Shown piece by piece: positions 37,787-46,575 of a stretch of DNA of 64,000 nucleotides. This DNA is from Takashimella koratensis. Lineage: Eukaryota > Basidiomycota > Tremellomycetes > Trichosporonales > Tetragoniomycetaceae. The notes beneath the pieces were generated by a model. The model was not told where the DNA came from and made no database searches. It saw only the letters and a program-made list of their open reading frames with translations. The translations under genes were made by a program, and so were the position numbers. The stretch lies in the NCBI GenBank assembly GCA_003116875.1, contig BCKT01000001.1, positions 2,165,486-2,229,485 of the forward strand. The letters run 5' to 3'. The number at the start of each line of letters is the position of its first letter. Positions within the stretch are counted from its first letter, which is position 1.

Positions 37787-38215
37787 AATATGCACATGAA
37801 ATTCAGTCGGGGGTCGGGGTCGGCTCTGCGAGGGAAGGGTCGGGTCGAGAGGTGGGTAACGGCGCGCGTTGATGCGTGCGAGTTCGGTCGGTGGATGGAT
37901 GGATGGATGGATGGACGGATGGATTAGATTCGGGTTGAGATTGAGGGTCAAGAGCCGGTTGGGTGGCAAAGGAAAAAGGAGAAAGGAGATAATAATCACA
38001 GCCAAGCTCAGGGCACAAGGGGCAGTGTCATCGTGGGAGACCAACCGTGCCACCAAAGGTCAACGAAGCATGCAGCACTCGACAGGCTCGTACACAGGTG
38101 CACAGAGTCACTTTGCAGGCCCGCAGCATCAACGTGCATGATGATTGCCAGGTTGAGCAAGCGAAATGAATCACCGTAAATAAAATAAATCCTCCTCCTC
38201 ATATTCTACCTTCAC
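37787..38215. other. Vps62-like promoter region and island boundary
   Basis: 429 bp. It contains a GGAT tetranucleotide repeat and then the first AT-richer sequence of the island. No gene seen. Confidence 0.5.
37892..37923. repeat. (GGAT)n tetranucleotide repeat
   Basis: About eight units with one GGAC variant, 105-140 nt upstream of the Vps62-like start codon. Confidence 0.9.
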
Positions 38216-38542
38216 TCAGCTACTGAAAACAGCTGCAGTCTCCTGCCAGCGCCCCTTCATAACGTCATCCTTATGCTTGACTGTGGAGTCGGGATACTGA
38301 GACTCGAGAATCGATTTGACGGCTTCAACGACTTGGGTATTCGCATCTTGGACCGAATCAAATTCGGTAGATTGCAGCCATGCTTCCAAGGCTTTAATCA
38401 CGGCCTCTTTCGCATTCGATTGCGCCATTATGAGTACCGAGTTGGCACTCCATTCCTGAGGCTCACAGTAGTATCCCTCGCTTTCAATCTTTACGAGAAT
38501 AGTATGCTGCGAGTCTTTGGTGCTTGTTCCGTTGGTTGCCAT
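38216..38542 (-). CDS. small orphan protein, island family 1, member A
   Basis: 108 residues, single exon, function unknown. It starts with an Asn/Thr/Ser-rich stretch (ATNGTSTKDS), then QHTILVKIESEG, a helical middle (NAKEAVIKALEAWLQ) and an end VKSILESQYPDSTVKHKDD. The block ILESQYPDSTVKH aligns with TVESKYPTYAVKW in the neighbouring 39.4-kb gene, and HTIL aligns with its HTIL, so the two are paralogues. There is no signal peptide, transmembrane segment or cysteine pattern. The start is the ATG at 38542; the longer open frame upstream has no ATG. A TATA box lies about 85 nt upstream. Confidence 0.6.
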   Translation of the reverse strand: MATNGTSTKDSQHTILVKIESEGYYCEPQEWSANSVLIMAQSNAKEAVIKALEAWLQSTEFDSVQDANTQVVEAVKSILESQYPDSTVKHKDDVMKGRWQETAAVFSS

Positions 38543-39412
38543 GTTGTGGTGTTGATGTGGTGTTGTGCTGTGGTGTTGGGTGTTGAAGATGGGGAACAAT
38601 CCTTCCCGTCTTACCTGATCTCCGCGATATTTATATCAGACCGGCAGCCCAACGCTAGTCAAGGCTCCTTTCACACCTGCGATCTCGGGAGGAAATCAGC
38701 AGCATACCATTTTCGGAGTCAAATACATGCGGCCAACCGTGTAGGTCAAAAGAGTGGACGAAAATCGGCCCCAATTGTTGACTTTACATAAGAAGCTTTT
38801 CAAAGGAAAAAACTCAGAGATGAGGGAGCACATCGGTTGCAACTGCAGTGCTTTGTTCTCGGCTGGCTCAAAGGAGCTCCGATGAAAGGAATATCGCAAA
38901 AGATACCTCAAAACCGATGGCATTTCGCCTGCAGTGGCAGCACTTTTTTCTCCCAGCCATGGCCGGACTCAATGGATATCAGACCTGCTTACGGTAAAGA
39001 GCTCCCAACAACTTGACTGCTGCTCGTAGTCGTACGTCCAAGAGTATCCACAAAGGAGAGTAGATCGGCGACAAACACCGTACTTTCCGGTTGGTGAGTC
39101 CAGACCATGGTCCAATTTTCCCTTTGTGGTGAGGAGACCACAACGTTTGCTACCGACATGGTCCACATTTGAACTGACCGACTAGCGGGGGGTAAACCGA
39201 GGCAGACGGGAAACTTTTATGCCCACGCACAGCGGCTCCACTCACAGGTATCTAGTGAAAAGCACTCGTTGTTATCACAATGTTCTCACCGAACATCTGT
39301 ACGTTACTCAAGTAAGCAAACAGCAGAACTATGCATAGTCATGGCCAGGTTGAACCAGCAATAATCGTAGGAAGGTCACTTTGTGGTACGCGAACAGATG
39401 TATCATCTTCTT
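38543..39412. other. intergenic within island
   Basis: Apart from the TATA box of gene A, I see no coding signal. Composition is near 50 percent GC, lower than the flanks outside the island. Confidence 0.5.
38626..38638 (-). promoter_or_regulatory. TATA box of orphan gene A
   Basis: GATATAAATAT read on the minus strand, about 85 nt before the ATG. The core TGATATAAATA is shared with the 39.4-kb paralogue. Confidence 0.6.
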
Positions 39413-39808
39413 CTATGACCTTCCGGTTAGTGCGTTGAATATTCCGCTCAAGGTTTCGTTGAACTCTTGATTTGTTCCTTCCGACCATTTGACGGCATAT
39501 GTGGGGTACTTTGACTCGACGGTGGAGCGGGCAGTGCTGAATATCAGGGTCAGGGTCTTAGCCTGCGCGAGCGAAGAGATCTGGGTAGAACCCAGCATCG
39601 TATTCACATCTTCTTCCACTGCCTCTGCTGCATCGGCTTGTTCCTCTTGAGCTGCGACATTTGGACCCCACGCCTTGAGACCGCAGGTCAACTTGATGTT
39701 TAAGTTTAAGCCTTCAGACGCTGACAAGAGTATAGTATGTGCAGCATCTACAACGCTTTGGTTGGAGGGGTCTGTAGCGTTTGTGTTGGTAGAGTTTGTC
39801 TCACTCAT
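39413..39808 (-). CDS. small orphan protein, island family 1, member B
   Basis: 131 residues, single exon, function unknown. It has an Asn/Thr-rich start (SETNSTNTNATDPSN), then DAAHTILLSASEG, an acidic Ala/Glu-rich helical middle (AAQEEQADAAEAVEED) and the conserved end ARSTVESKYPTYAVKW followed by NETLSGIFNAL. It is paralogous to member A at both ends and to the broken member C. No membrane or secretion signal. The start at 39808 is supported by a TATA box about 55-65 nt upstream. Confidence 0.6.
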   Translation of the reverse strand: MSETNSTNTNATDPSNQSVVDAAHTILLSASEGLNLNIKLTCGLKAWGPNVAAQEEQADAAEAVEEDVNTMLGSTQISSLAQAKTLTLIFSTARSTVESKYPTYAVKWSEGTNQEFNETLSGIFNALTGRS

Positions 39809-40772
39809 ATTGAAATCCAGTATTTCGATGAAGAACGATGCGAGTTGTTCGCCTGGTCGCAGTATTTATATCATACCAGATTACTGTTCTCAAGGATGAT
39901 CGCCTCTACTTGTGAAATCATGAAGATGAGCTTTCGGGAGTGTGTGCGGAGGGGAACATCAATCGCGGTGGAAGGCGACGACCGGCGTTCACAACGGCCA
40001 ACCGGCGCCGATTTCCAAAGGAGATCCACTTTCATGTGGCCGAGGGAGGTGTGACGGACAACCGGTGACGATAGTAGGAGGGGTGCCCGAGGTCATACAC
40101 ACCCGGGGTGAGTCTAGGAAAAAAGCGGGCTTCTCTTTGGCTCGTTGAGATCAAAGGAACGAGGTCTCGACTGGTGGTGCGGAGGAGAAGTTGGTGCGGC
40201 CACTTTGGTCACTCTGATTTTCTCATGACATGGCCGACAGAATGCTAAGAAAAAATGACTCGCTGGCACAGCCCTTGCCGGGCCCCTAAAGATACGAACA
40301 AGAAGCCAGTGCGCGACTGAGGCGTGTCAAGTGTGGAGTCCTTCCCTCTCTTAAAGTAGCAAGACCGACTGACGGAGATTTAAGCTTCTTCTAAACAAAA
40401 GCATATTACTTGTCGGGCGTCGGGAGCGCAGGTGCTCGTCATGGTGAATATTCTGTCGCCGACTCATTGCCTGCCTAGTTTAACGACATGTGATGGGTAT
40501 CGCTGGTGGCTCCCTTTAGTAGACCGTAAATGTAGCTACGATGAAAGTATTGTCGGTTACAGAATATAACATTCGACGAGGTGTCTCGAGTCTGGTACTG
40601 GACCGTATGTATATGCTACGGTCTTACTACGGGTACTCCTATCTCTCGCCGGATGTGGTAGGTCTCAGTCCATGGGTGGTGTTTACCGTAAAGGCAGCTT
40701 ACGGCCGCGTAGGCCGGTGTCCGTGACACGACACCGCATATCACATAAGTGATAGACCCAACCTGTACCACC
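39809..40772. other. intergenic within island
   Basis: About 960 bp with only short, unremarkable frames on both strands. It includes the TATA box of gene B. No tRNA-like or transposon-like structure recognised. Confidence 0.5.
39862..39874 (-). promoter_or_regulatory. TATA box of orphan gene B
   Basis: TGATATAAATAC on the minus strand, about 55 nt from the ATG. The core is identical to the box of gene A over TGATATAAATA. Confidence 0.6.
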
Positions 40773-41134
40773 TCAGGGATCCTGTGTCTCGGTTTCACTC
40801 GCAGGCGGGTTCTCCTCCATTGGCACGGTCTTCTTTACAAAGCTTTCGACCTTGTACAGTGGGAAACTAGAGGCAACCTCATTTTGCGCCATCTCAAGCA
40901 ACGCAGCTTGTATCATTGGCGACTCCACAAAACTTGCTTGCGTCTCTGTGTTCTGGCTCGACAGCTCCGCGCCTGCGTCGTAAGAGGGCATGCCTTTGAA
41001 AATTGCTTGTATGACTTCGCTCTGCTCACTTGACAGAGCAGAGGAGGGGCTTTAGTCTGACACTCATACTGGATTTAGCCGTCTTTCAGGACACATCGAA
41101 AGAGAATGGTGCGCTCAGTATCAGTCTCGCTCAT
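40773..41134 (-). pseudogene. degraded member C of island family 1
   Basis: The reading frame opens with MSETDTERTILFRCVLKDG at 41134, matching the start of member B (MSETN...HTILL), then meets TAA at 41075-41077. The homologous remainder continues in another frame: EVIQAIFKGMPSYDAG, later ALLEMAQNEVASSFPLYKVE, which lines up with the ARSTVESKYPTYAVKW block of member B, and it runs open to 40773. A stop plus a frame change within about 80 nt with no plausible splice pair argues for a decayed gene. A sequencing error or an unrecognised intron is the alternative. An internal ATG at 40991 could still give a 72-residue product. Confidence 0.55.
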
Positions 41135-41639
41135 GTCGAAATACCTCACGAGTATGATATCAAGGGTGTTAGATTGACGATTGCTCGGTTGAAGACTGCA
41201 CAAATAGGGGAATCTTCAAATGGGGAGGGGTTTGGCTGGACAACACCGTCTCTTATATATCATCGACAGATAGTCTTGCTGGTCCAGGCAAAAGCGGAGT
41301 CTGGTCGTTGAAAATGTAAACTCCGCTTGAAAAGGGTGTGTCAGACAGCCCACAAAGGTGCAACTGGCAGGTGAAGCCGTACGCCTGAGGCCTTGCGGGA
41401 CAATGGCGCTACTTTTGCCCGTCTAAAACATCGGAGTGAATATTATGTACATCCTTTCTGATGGGGGCTCCAGCTGTGTGTATCCGGGGCGCCTGTCAAT
41501 ATCATTTGCCAGCAGGAATGGACGCATGATGTAAAGAGTGAGAGGCATCCAATCTGGCTCCGGTGCATCCGGGCAAACTGCAGCCAAGATCTATCGATCA
41601 AGCAAAGTCATCTCGATGCAGGAGAGAGACGAAAGAACA
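41135..41639. other. intergenic within island
   Basis: Holds a TATA-like TATATAAGA (minus strand, about 41253-41261) roughly 120 nt upstream of member C, indicating its former promoter. No other signal. Confidence 0.5.
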
Positions 41640-42086
41640 CTAAAGTAAAAAGAGACTCCTAGTAACAACTACAGCGGTCTCGGCGTCAACGGTCCACCCA
41701 GGGACATTTCCGACTTTGCTGCTGTCGCTGGGGACGGTGGTCGGTGAAAGCACTATATTCGTCGGTTGCTGCTCGTCTCGAATTTCGGCGTATTGCTGTG
41801 TACGAGTTGCCTCATCCATGGGCACAATTGTTACGCCGAAGCTCTGGGCAAAGTTGTTGGTTTCACTGAACACCCAGTCGGAGAAGTGTTCGTCTTTCAT
41901 GTCGACAGTACCAGGCGCTTCGGCAAAAGAATAAGCGGCGCTGGTGACCTGGGAAAAAGCATCTAGGTAGCTTTCGGAAGAGACGAGAGGCTTCACAAGG
42001 ACGAAAGAGCCCTTAGAGTCAGTTCCTGCGTAGAGCTGAAGCGTGGGGGTAAGAGAGGCGGGAGGAGTAGGGATAGCTGCAGACAT
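41640..42086 (-). CDS. small orphan protein D of the island
   Basis: 148 residues, single exon, function unknown. It begins with a Pro/Ser/Thr-rich segment (SAAIPTPPASLTP), then TLQLYAGTDSKGSFVLVKP and a helical SESYLDAFSQVTSAAYSF. Later blocks are DEHFSDWVFSETNNFAQSFG and a GNVPGWTVDAETAVVVTRS end. The size, order (short polar leader, beta-type segment, helix), orientation and TATA placement resemble the other island genes, but I cannot align it confidently with either recognised family. Confidence 0.5.
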   Translation of the reverse strand: MSAAIPTPPASLTPTLQLYAGTDSKGSFVLVKPLVSSESYLDAFSQVTSAAYSFAEAPGTVDMKDEHFSDWVFSETNNFAQSFGVTIVPMDEATRTQQYAEIRDEQQPTNIVLSPTTVPSDSSKVGNVPGWTVDAETAVVVTRSLFLL

Positions 42087-42157
42087 CGTATCCAGCGTAG
42101 ATGGATCGGCGGGTGTAGGTTGCGGGGAATTGGGTGAACGACGTTTGTGACCTCTGC

Positions 42158-42166
42158 ACTATATAC
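42158..42166 (-). promoter_or_regulatory. TATA box of orphan gene D
   Basis: CGTATATAG on the minus strand, about 72 nt upstream of the ATG at 42086. Confidence 0.5.
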
Positions 42167-42289
42167 GATGAGGACCAGTCGGAAGCTTTCTTCCTCTCTA
42201 GACCCTCCTTTTTTCTTCTGACATACGCCGGGATTTCCTGATCCTTTTTACCCTCCTTTCGCGGCTTCTAACCGTCTCCGTCTCTGTAT

Positions 42290-42321
42290 CCTCCATTGGG
42301 GCTGTCCTCCATTGGGGCTGT
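42290..42321. repeat. 16-bp perfect tandem duplication
   Basis: CCTCCATTGGGGCTGT occurs twice back to back in the upstream region of gene D. Confidence 0.9.
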
Positions 42322-42689
42322 CATACAAGGGAGTGGGCCCAGACTTGGCTGTTTGAGTCTCGGAGTCTGAAAAGAGCTGCCGACTTGCTATAAAGGTGGG
42401 TCGTGTCTACTCACACAGACAGGTGTGCACCGAGCCCATACCTAGGTATATTACGGAAGGTTTGGACTACCAATCAGAGAAATTAGATTCTCATTCTGAG
42501 ATCGCACGGCAACGAGACCTCTGTCTCTTTTGCGCTGTGGCTGGATCGTGTACCTGCATGGTGCGTCGAATCCTGTGCTCATTGCACTCTTCACCTCTGA
42601 TTCAAGTATTGCATCAAAATGCTGCCCTCATTCAAACCTGACCTGTCCATAGCAATTTACGATACTACTGCATTCGTAGCTCCAATCAA

Positions 42690-43220
42690 TCAAATCATTA
42701 GGATGTTAGAAATAGGGGGAAAAGTGACACGGCGCAGGTACGGAGACCAGTCCTCGCAAGAAGTGTCCGGAATGTTGCTGCTGATCGCATTGTCATTAGT
42801 CGCCACTGAGTTGGCTGACTGACAGGCTGTGTAGTTCCTCAACAGTCCGTTCTTATTCTCCTCAGACATAGGGCCTACGAGAAGGGCGAGAGAACCCAGT
42901 GATATAGTCCCGAAATCCAAGAGCGCCATATTTGATATACGTTTCGACCTCGCATCGTCATCATCATCAGGGGCGAAGGAGTCTAGAGGATCTCGGTTAT
43001 AACAAAACAGGTTCCAAGTGGTCCTCATCCCCGGAGTCGGGTTGGCAAGCATGTGGTGAATCCAATCATGGATGTCGGAGAGAGCCTTGGTCTGAATTGT
43101 CTTCTCAGTCGTATTATTCCCTTCAATGTTAGAAACGCAGAGCGTGACGACATCGTCACCGACTTTCGCCAATGCGAATTCGTAAGGTTTGGTAGTCTCG
43201 TTGTTGGAATTGTTCGACAT
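42690..43220 (-). CDS. small orphan protein E of the island
   Basis: 176 residues, single exon, function unknown. The start is Asn/Ser/Thr-rich (SNNSNNETTKPYEF), as in members A-C. Then come two short beta-type segments (ALAKVGDDVVTLCVSNIEG), a helical KALSDIHDWIHHMLAN, an acidic DDDDDAR loop, and a moderately hydrophobic stretch (MALLDFGTISLGSLALLVG) that could contact a membrane. A TATA box lies about 52 nt upstream of the ATG at 43220. Confidence 0.5.
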   Translation of the reverse strand: MSNNSNNETTKPYEFALAKVGDDVVTLCVSNIEGNNTTEKTIQTKALSDIHDWIHHMLANPTPGMRTTWNLFCYNRDPLDSFAPDDDDDARSKRISNMALLDFGTISLGSLALLVGPMSEENKNGLLRNYTACQSANSVATNDNAISSNIPDTSCEDWSPYLRRVTFPPISNILMI

Positions 43221-43756
43221 AGCGATGAGCGTTGGGTGGTGGGGCGAGAGAAGGAGAACAAGGAGTACTGTACTTATACCTCTGTCTTGGCATGGTCATC
43301 TGGCAGTGCTGCGCGAACGCACTGCGGGTCAAACGGTTGAAAGGAAACATGGACGAGTAGCCAAAGTCAGAGAATGTCTCTCCCTTGAGGAATGTGGGTA
43401 CCCGGAAATGGAAGTGAGGGTTCTTTTCTTTCCACCGAAACACCTCTCGGTATCTGTAAATGTCAGATTCCTCCTCGAACCCGTCATAAAGACGCGGCCG
43501 TACACGGGGTTTGGACGAGTGGATGGGAAAGAAAAGGAGGAGGAGAGGGAGCATAGTACACTTTGGAGGCGATTTATGGGAAAGTATATGGCAATCACAC
43601 GAAGGCGCATGAGCACTAAAGTTGCATGTCTTTGATGCGTACGGACATCAGGCCAGAGGAGCAGACAGGTCTCAGCTGACATTCTCACAAGAACGAGCCA
43701 GAGGAGCAAGGTGAGATCTCAGTCGAAATTATAACATAAAGGTGAACCTTCGAAGC
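43221..43756. other. intergenic within island
   Basis: About 535 bp. Frames of 120-150 codons exist on both strands but show no protein character or homology to the island families. Contains the TATA box of gene E. Confidence 0.45.
43272..43280 (-). promoter_or_regulatory. TATA box of orphan gene E
   Basis: GGTATAAGT on the minus strand, 52-60 nt from the ATG. Confidence 0.5.
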
Positions 43757-44160
43757 TCAATGCAGACTCTGGGCTGAGCATGATCTCACTCCCGTCTTTG
43801 ACGACCGAGCAGCCAGACCTTTATTAATTAATAAGCTTCGCTTGAGTTTATCTTTCGGCATCGGAACAAGGAGAGACCCGAAAGGCAGTTCACTTATGAC
43901 TGCCTGTATTAATTCTTCAGTGCTCCGCATCGCATAGTAATCTTCCTTGAGGCTGAAAGCCTCTGCGGAGGCTGTTTCTAAAGCCATGCAAGCCAGGTTA
44001 TGGGAACAATCGTGGTCAGCGGATCGAAAAACTTTCAAACTGAGCCTTGTACACACCGCAGTGCGCCTAGATCGTTGTGAAGTTTGATTCGGTCGCGGGT
44101 GCCAGCGAAGAGAAGAAGGTCGGTTGGCTGTCGATCTCATCCTGATTGAGAGACACCGTA
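43757..44160 (-). pseudogene. degraded member H of island family 2
   Basis: The C-terminal two thirds are clearly paralogous to the genes at 44.6 and 45.7 kb: VFRSADHDCSHNLACMALET aligns with FFEPADGDHQSVCKQLRIEA, and YAMRSTEELIQAVISEL aligns with YKVPTT(stop)ELMSAAHSAL. VPMPKDKLKRSL aligns with MPETRVEQL. Upstream the similarity jumps between frames (GVYKAQFES in one frame, KVFRSAD in the next) near 44040-44060, where the paralogues read GVYNDSLWTFFEPAD. I read this as a frameshifted copy. The frame itself is open from 44230 to 43757, so expression of a divergent product cannot be excluded. Confidence 0.5.
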
Positions 44161-44230
44161 CGTTAATAGATTTTGGTGACTGCAGAGGGACAGGCAGATC
44201 GCTAAAGAGGGAGGGGATGGTTGTCATCAC

Positions 44231-44603
44231 CTTGCCAGTGAGATATCACCCCATGCTGGTGTGAACTAAGCGCTCTCAAACTTGGAATAATGCTTGTCGT
44301 TCAGTCCATGAGTCTATGTGTTTCAGCGGAGTACGTCGTTTGCGTGGAACGGTTGAGCCTGTGAGTGATGAACTAATATCGGAACTGCAACGACAATGCT
44401 GGGCATGACAATTGCCCAACAAGACCGTTGTTTGTTCTTCCTTTGCTAGTTTCAGCGATCGAGGGGGGGTTTAAACGCTGCATGGATATTTGAAAAATGT
44501 ACGATGGCAACATCGATAACGCTGCGAGATTTATCAAAGTTTGCATGCGTTCAATATGTGAGGGCACTAAATGAGAGAAGGTAGACCACGTCTAGCTCCA
44601 AAA
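44231..44603. other. intergenic within island
   Basis: 373 bp, no coding signal recognised; a small G-run (GAGGGGGGG) at 44461-44469. Confidence 0.5.
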
Positions 44604-45071
44604 TCAGACAAGAAGTCGAATATCCAAGCTTGAATCGGCCTCGATTGTGACTTCGGGGTCCTCCCTTATATCTTCGAGAAGTTGAATATCCAAGTTTGCA
44701 TCGGACTCAATTGTGACTTCGGGATGCCCATTTTTATCTTCAACGAGCTGATGGTCCTTGATATCGACCGTGTTGTCGTCGGTCGTGATGCCTAGTTCTA
44801 CCCGAAGCTGTTCAACTCGAGTCTCAGGCATCGGCTCCATGCAAAATACGGTAGAAAGCGCGCTGTGAGCTGCGCTCATCAACTCTTAGGTGGTGGGAAC
44901 CTTGTAGTCACCCGTGTCGAAGCCCAGCTTTTTATGCGCTTCAATCCGGAGCTGCTTGCAGACGCTTTGGTGATCCCCATCTGCGGGCTCGAAGAAAGTC
45001 CACAAACTGTCATTATAAACACCTGAGTGTACATGGATGATGGAAAGATCTGAGTTTGTCGAGTCTGCCAT
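44604..45071 (-). pseudogene. member F of island family 2, interrupted by one in-frame TAA
   Basis: The frame opens at ATG 45071 (MADSTNSDLS), runs through IIHVHSGVYNDSLWTFFEP, DGDHQSVCKQLRIEAHKKLG and YKVPTT, meets TAA at 44886-44888, and continues in exactly the same frame with ELMSAAHSALSTVFCMEPMP to a stop at 44604. Member G at 45.7 kb has Lys (NIPSTKQLMNAAQ) and relic H has Glu at the stop position, so the downstream part was once translated. A single substitution (AAA or GAA to TAA) explains it. Only a 27-nt intron could bypass the stop, shorter than any other in this window. Downstream, the acidic end holds an internal repeat (listed separately). Readthrough or a 61-residue truncated product is possible. 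Confidence 0.65.
44616..44750 (-). repeat. two-copy 66-nt-scale repeat encoding an acidic motif in member F
   Basis: Translated downstream of the in-frame stop, HPEVTIESDANLDIQLLED is followed by EDPEVTIEADSSLDIRLL. The DNA copies differ at several positions, so this is not a very recent duplication. Members G and H lack it. Confidence 0.75.
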
Positions 45072-45679
45072 CTTGTTTACTGTCTGTCTCGGGCGTTGCA
45101 AAATCTTGAATCGTTTGGGTAGAGTATTGTATCGCTGTATGGCAAGAACAGGTGGGAAAACGGGGGGAAGGGGTTTTTTTTTTCTTTTGCTGTGCAATTT
45201 AAACCCCAGGCGGGCAAATGCCAACAGAGCAGTACTACAACGTGGACGTTTTCCTGCAAGAAAGGACAACGTAGTAGTACTGCTTCCTATCATGACGTCT
45301 GTTTGAGCACACACCTTCTTTTGAGAGAGGGTTTCAGCAACGATAATGGAACGCATCATGCAAGGATCTTTTACCCGATGCCAGCCAGCTGCATCCTTCA
45401 CACCTTTCTTGTTTGCTTTCTTTTGTCTGTTTCGGCGCACCTACGGCAACTGTACTCGCTGTTTCTGTGAGAGATCGTAGCTGACATCTGAACTTCCTGA
45501 TAAGATATTTGAAGATACTACGTAGGAGGAGCAAAAGGGAAGGATAACTTTCTGACTCTGACAATTCCAGAATCTCACACAAGGGCTCAGTTGAAAAGAA
45601 TATCATCTGCATGTGTTCATCATGTACGTGAGCCTGACAATCAGCTGAAGACCTCGTCTCAGTCTCCCCAGATAAACAA
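45072..45679. other. intergenic within island
   Basis: About 600 bp. A weak TATA-like GGTTTAAATTG (minus strand, about 45196-45206) lies some 125 nt upstream of member F. A poly-T run is at 45175-45183. The frame of member F stays open upstream to 45440 but lacks family similarity. Confidence 0.45.
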
Positions 45680-46075
45680 TTAGCTGAACAGGTCGGTGAT
45701 GGAAGTCGATGTATCCTCGGACACGTTCGAGGCGATGAAGCTTGGATCCCTCACAGTACTCGCGACAGATTCGGTTGTTCTGGGGATACATTTCATAGCA
45801 AGCACTTCCTGAACTCGACATTGAGGCATGGCAGCTAGGCAGTAGCCCGGAGGTACGGAGCTCTGCGCGGCGTTCATCAGCTGTTTCGTGGAAGGGATGT
45901 TGTAGTTCTTTGACCCCAAGTTGAGGCTCAAGCCTGCTGTCTCCCTCAACTTTATGCAGATGCTTTGGTGGGAAGTATCTCCATCCTCAGGCTCGAAGAA
46001 AACCCAAAAGGTGTCCTTAGCGACGTGTCCGTGTACCCAAATCGTGGTAGTCTTCGACATCGTGGGGTCTTCCAT
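45680..46075 (-). CDS. small orphan protein, island family 2, member G (intact)
   Basis: 131 residues, single exon, function unknown. Landmarks: TTTIWVHGHVAKDTFWVFFEP, then EDGDTSHQSICIKLRETAGL, NYNIPSTKQLMNAAQSSVPP and LAAMPQCRVQEVLAM. The core W-x-F-F-E-P-x-D-G-D and C-x-K/Q-L-R are shared with member F. The Ser/Thr-rich C-terminus (SNVSEDTSTSITDLFS) is unique. No secretion signal. Two ATGs, 46075 and 46060, are possible starts. This is the best-preserved copy of its family in the window. Confidence 0.6.
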   Translation of the reverse strand: MEDPTMSKTTTIWVHGHVAKDTFWVFFEPEDGDTSHQSICIKLRETAGLSLNLGSKNYNIPSTKQLMNAAQSSVPPGYCLAAMPQCRVQEVLAMKCIPRTTESVASTVRDPSFIASNVSEDTSTSITDLFS

Positions 46076-46575
46076 CTTCTCAATTATCCCTAAAGCAATG
46101 GTGTAATGGGTTCGACGAATACTGTTGGTTATTTGAAGGAGCAAATGTACGAGAGAAGAAAAAGGCGTTGGGGGAGGGAGGGGGGGGGGGGGGGAGATTA
46201 TCCAACTGCCACCTAAATACTTGGGGTTGGCTGGCAACAGCGGGCGAGTGGAGCAAATGCATGTTACACACCAAAAAGGAGGATAATACACAATTGTTTC
46301 GGCAAGCGACTGGGTGACGACAAATGAGTCGTCTTTTGAGTGTAGTCATAATGGAAGGCATGGTAAGTGCGTTTCATCCGCACAACGGGCTACAAGTGAA
46401 CAATGATATCCTTTGTATGGACACAACTTTTGAATGTTTCAACGATCAAAAAGGGTGGTCCGTTTGAAAGAGGGTCTAGCAGAGATATGAAACTCTTGTT
46501 GACAGCTTGCGGCAAAGGAGAATTCACATCAAAAAGAGCGCTGCGACGCACTTGAATCGGGTCAAGCGCTTGTCG
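46076..46575. other. intergenic, right edge of island
   Basis: 500 bp between orphan member G and the CRY-DASH 3' end. It contains a G-run and the CTAAATACTT TATA-like element (about 46213-46222) about 140 nt from member G. No gene seen. Confidence 0.5.
46170..46194. repeat. G-rich homopolymer tract
   Basis: GGGGGAGGGAG followed by a run of about 14 G, 95-120 nt upstream of member G. Confidence 0.9.

Larger units (their letters stand above)
42087..42689. other. intergenic within island
   Basis: About 600 bp; apart from the TATA box of gene D and a 16-bp tandem duplication, nothing recognised. Confidence 0.5.

Noticed and set aside
40541..40726. Small plus-strand frame in the island
   Set aside because: No similarity to island families, no TATA box and no codon bias; treated as chance.
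44880..44915. A 27-nt GT..AG segment that would remove the TAA of member F
   Set aside because: Too short to be a spliceosomal intron (the shortest supported here are 33-36 nt), and the segment it would remove is conserved as coding sequence in paralogues G and H.
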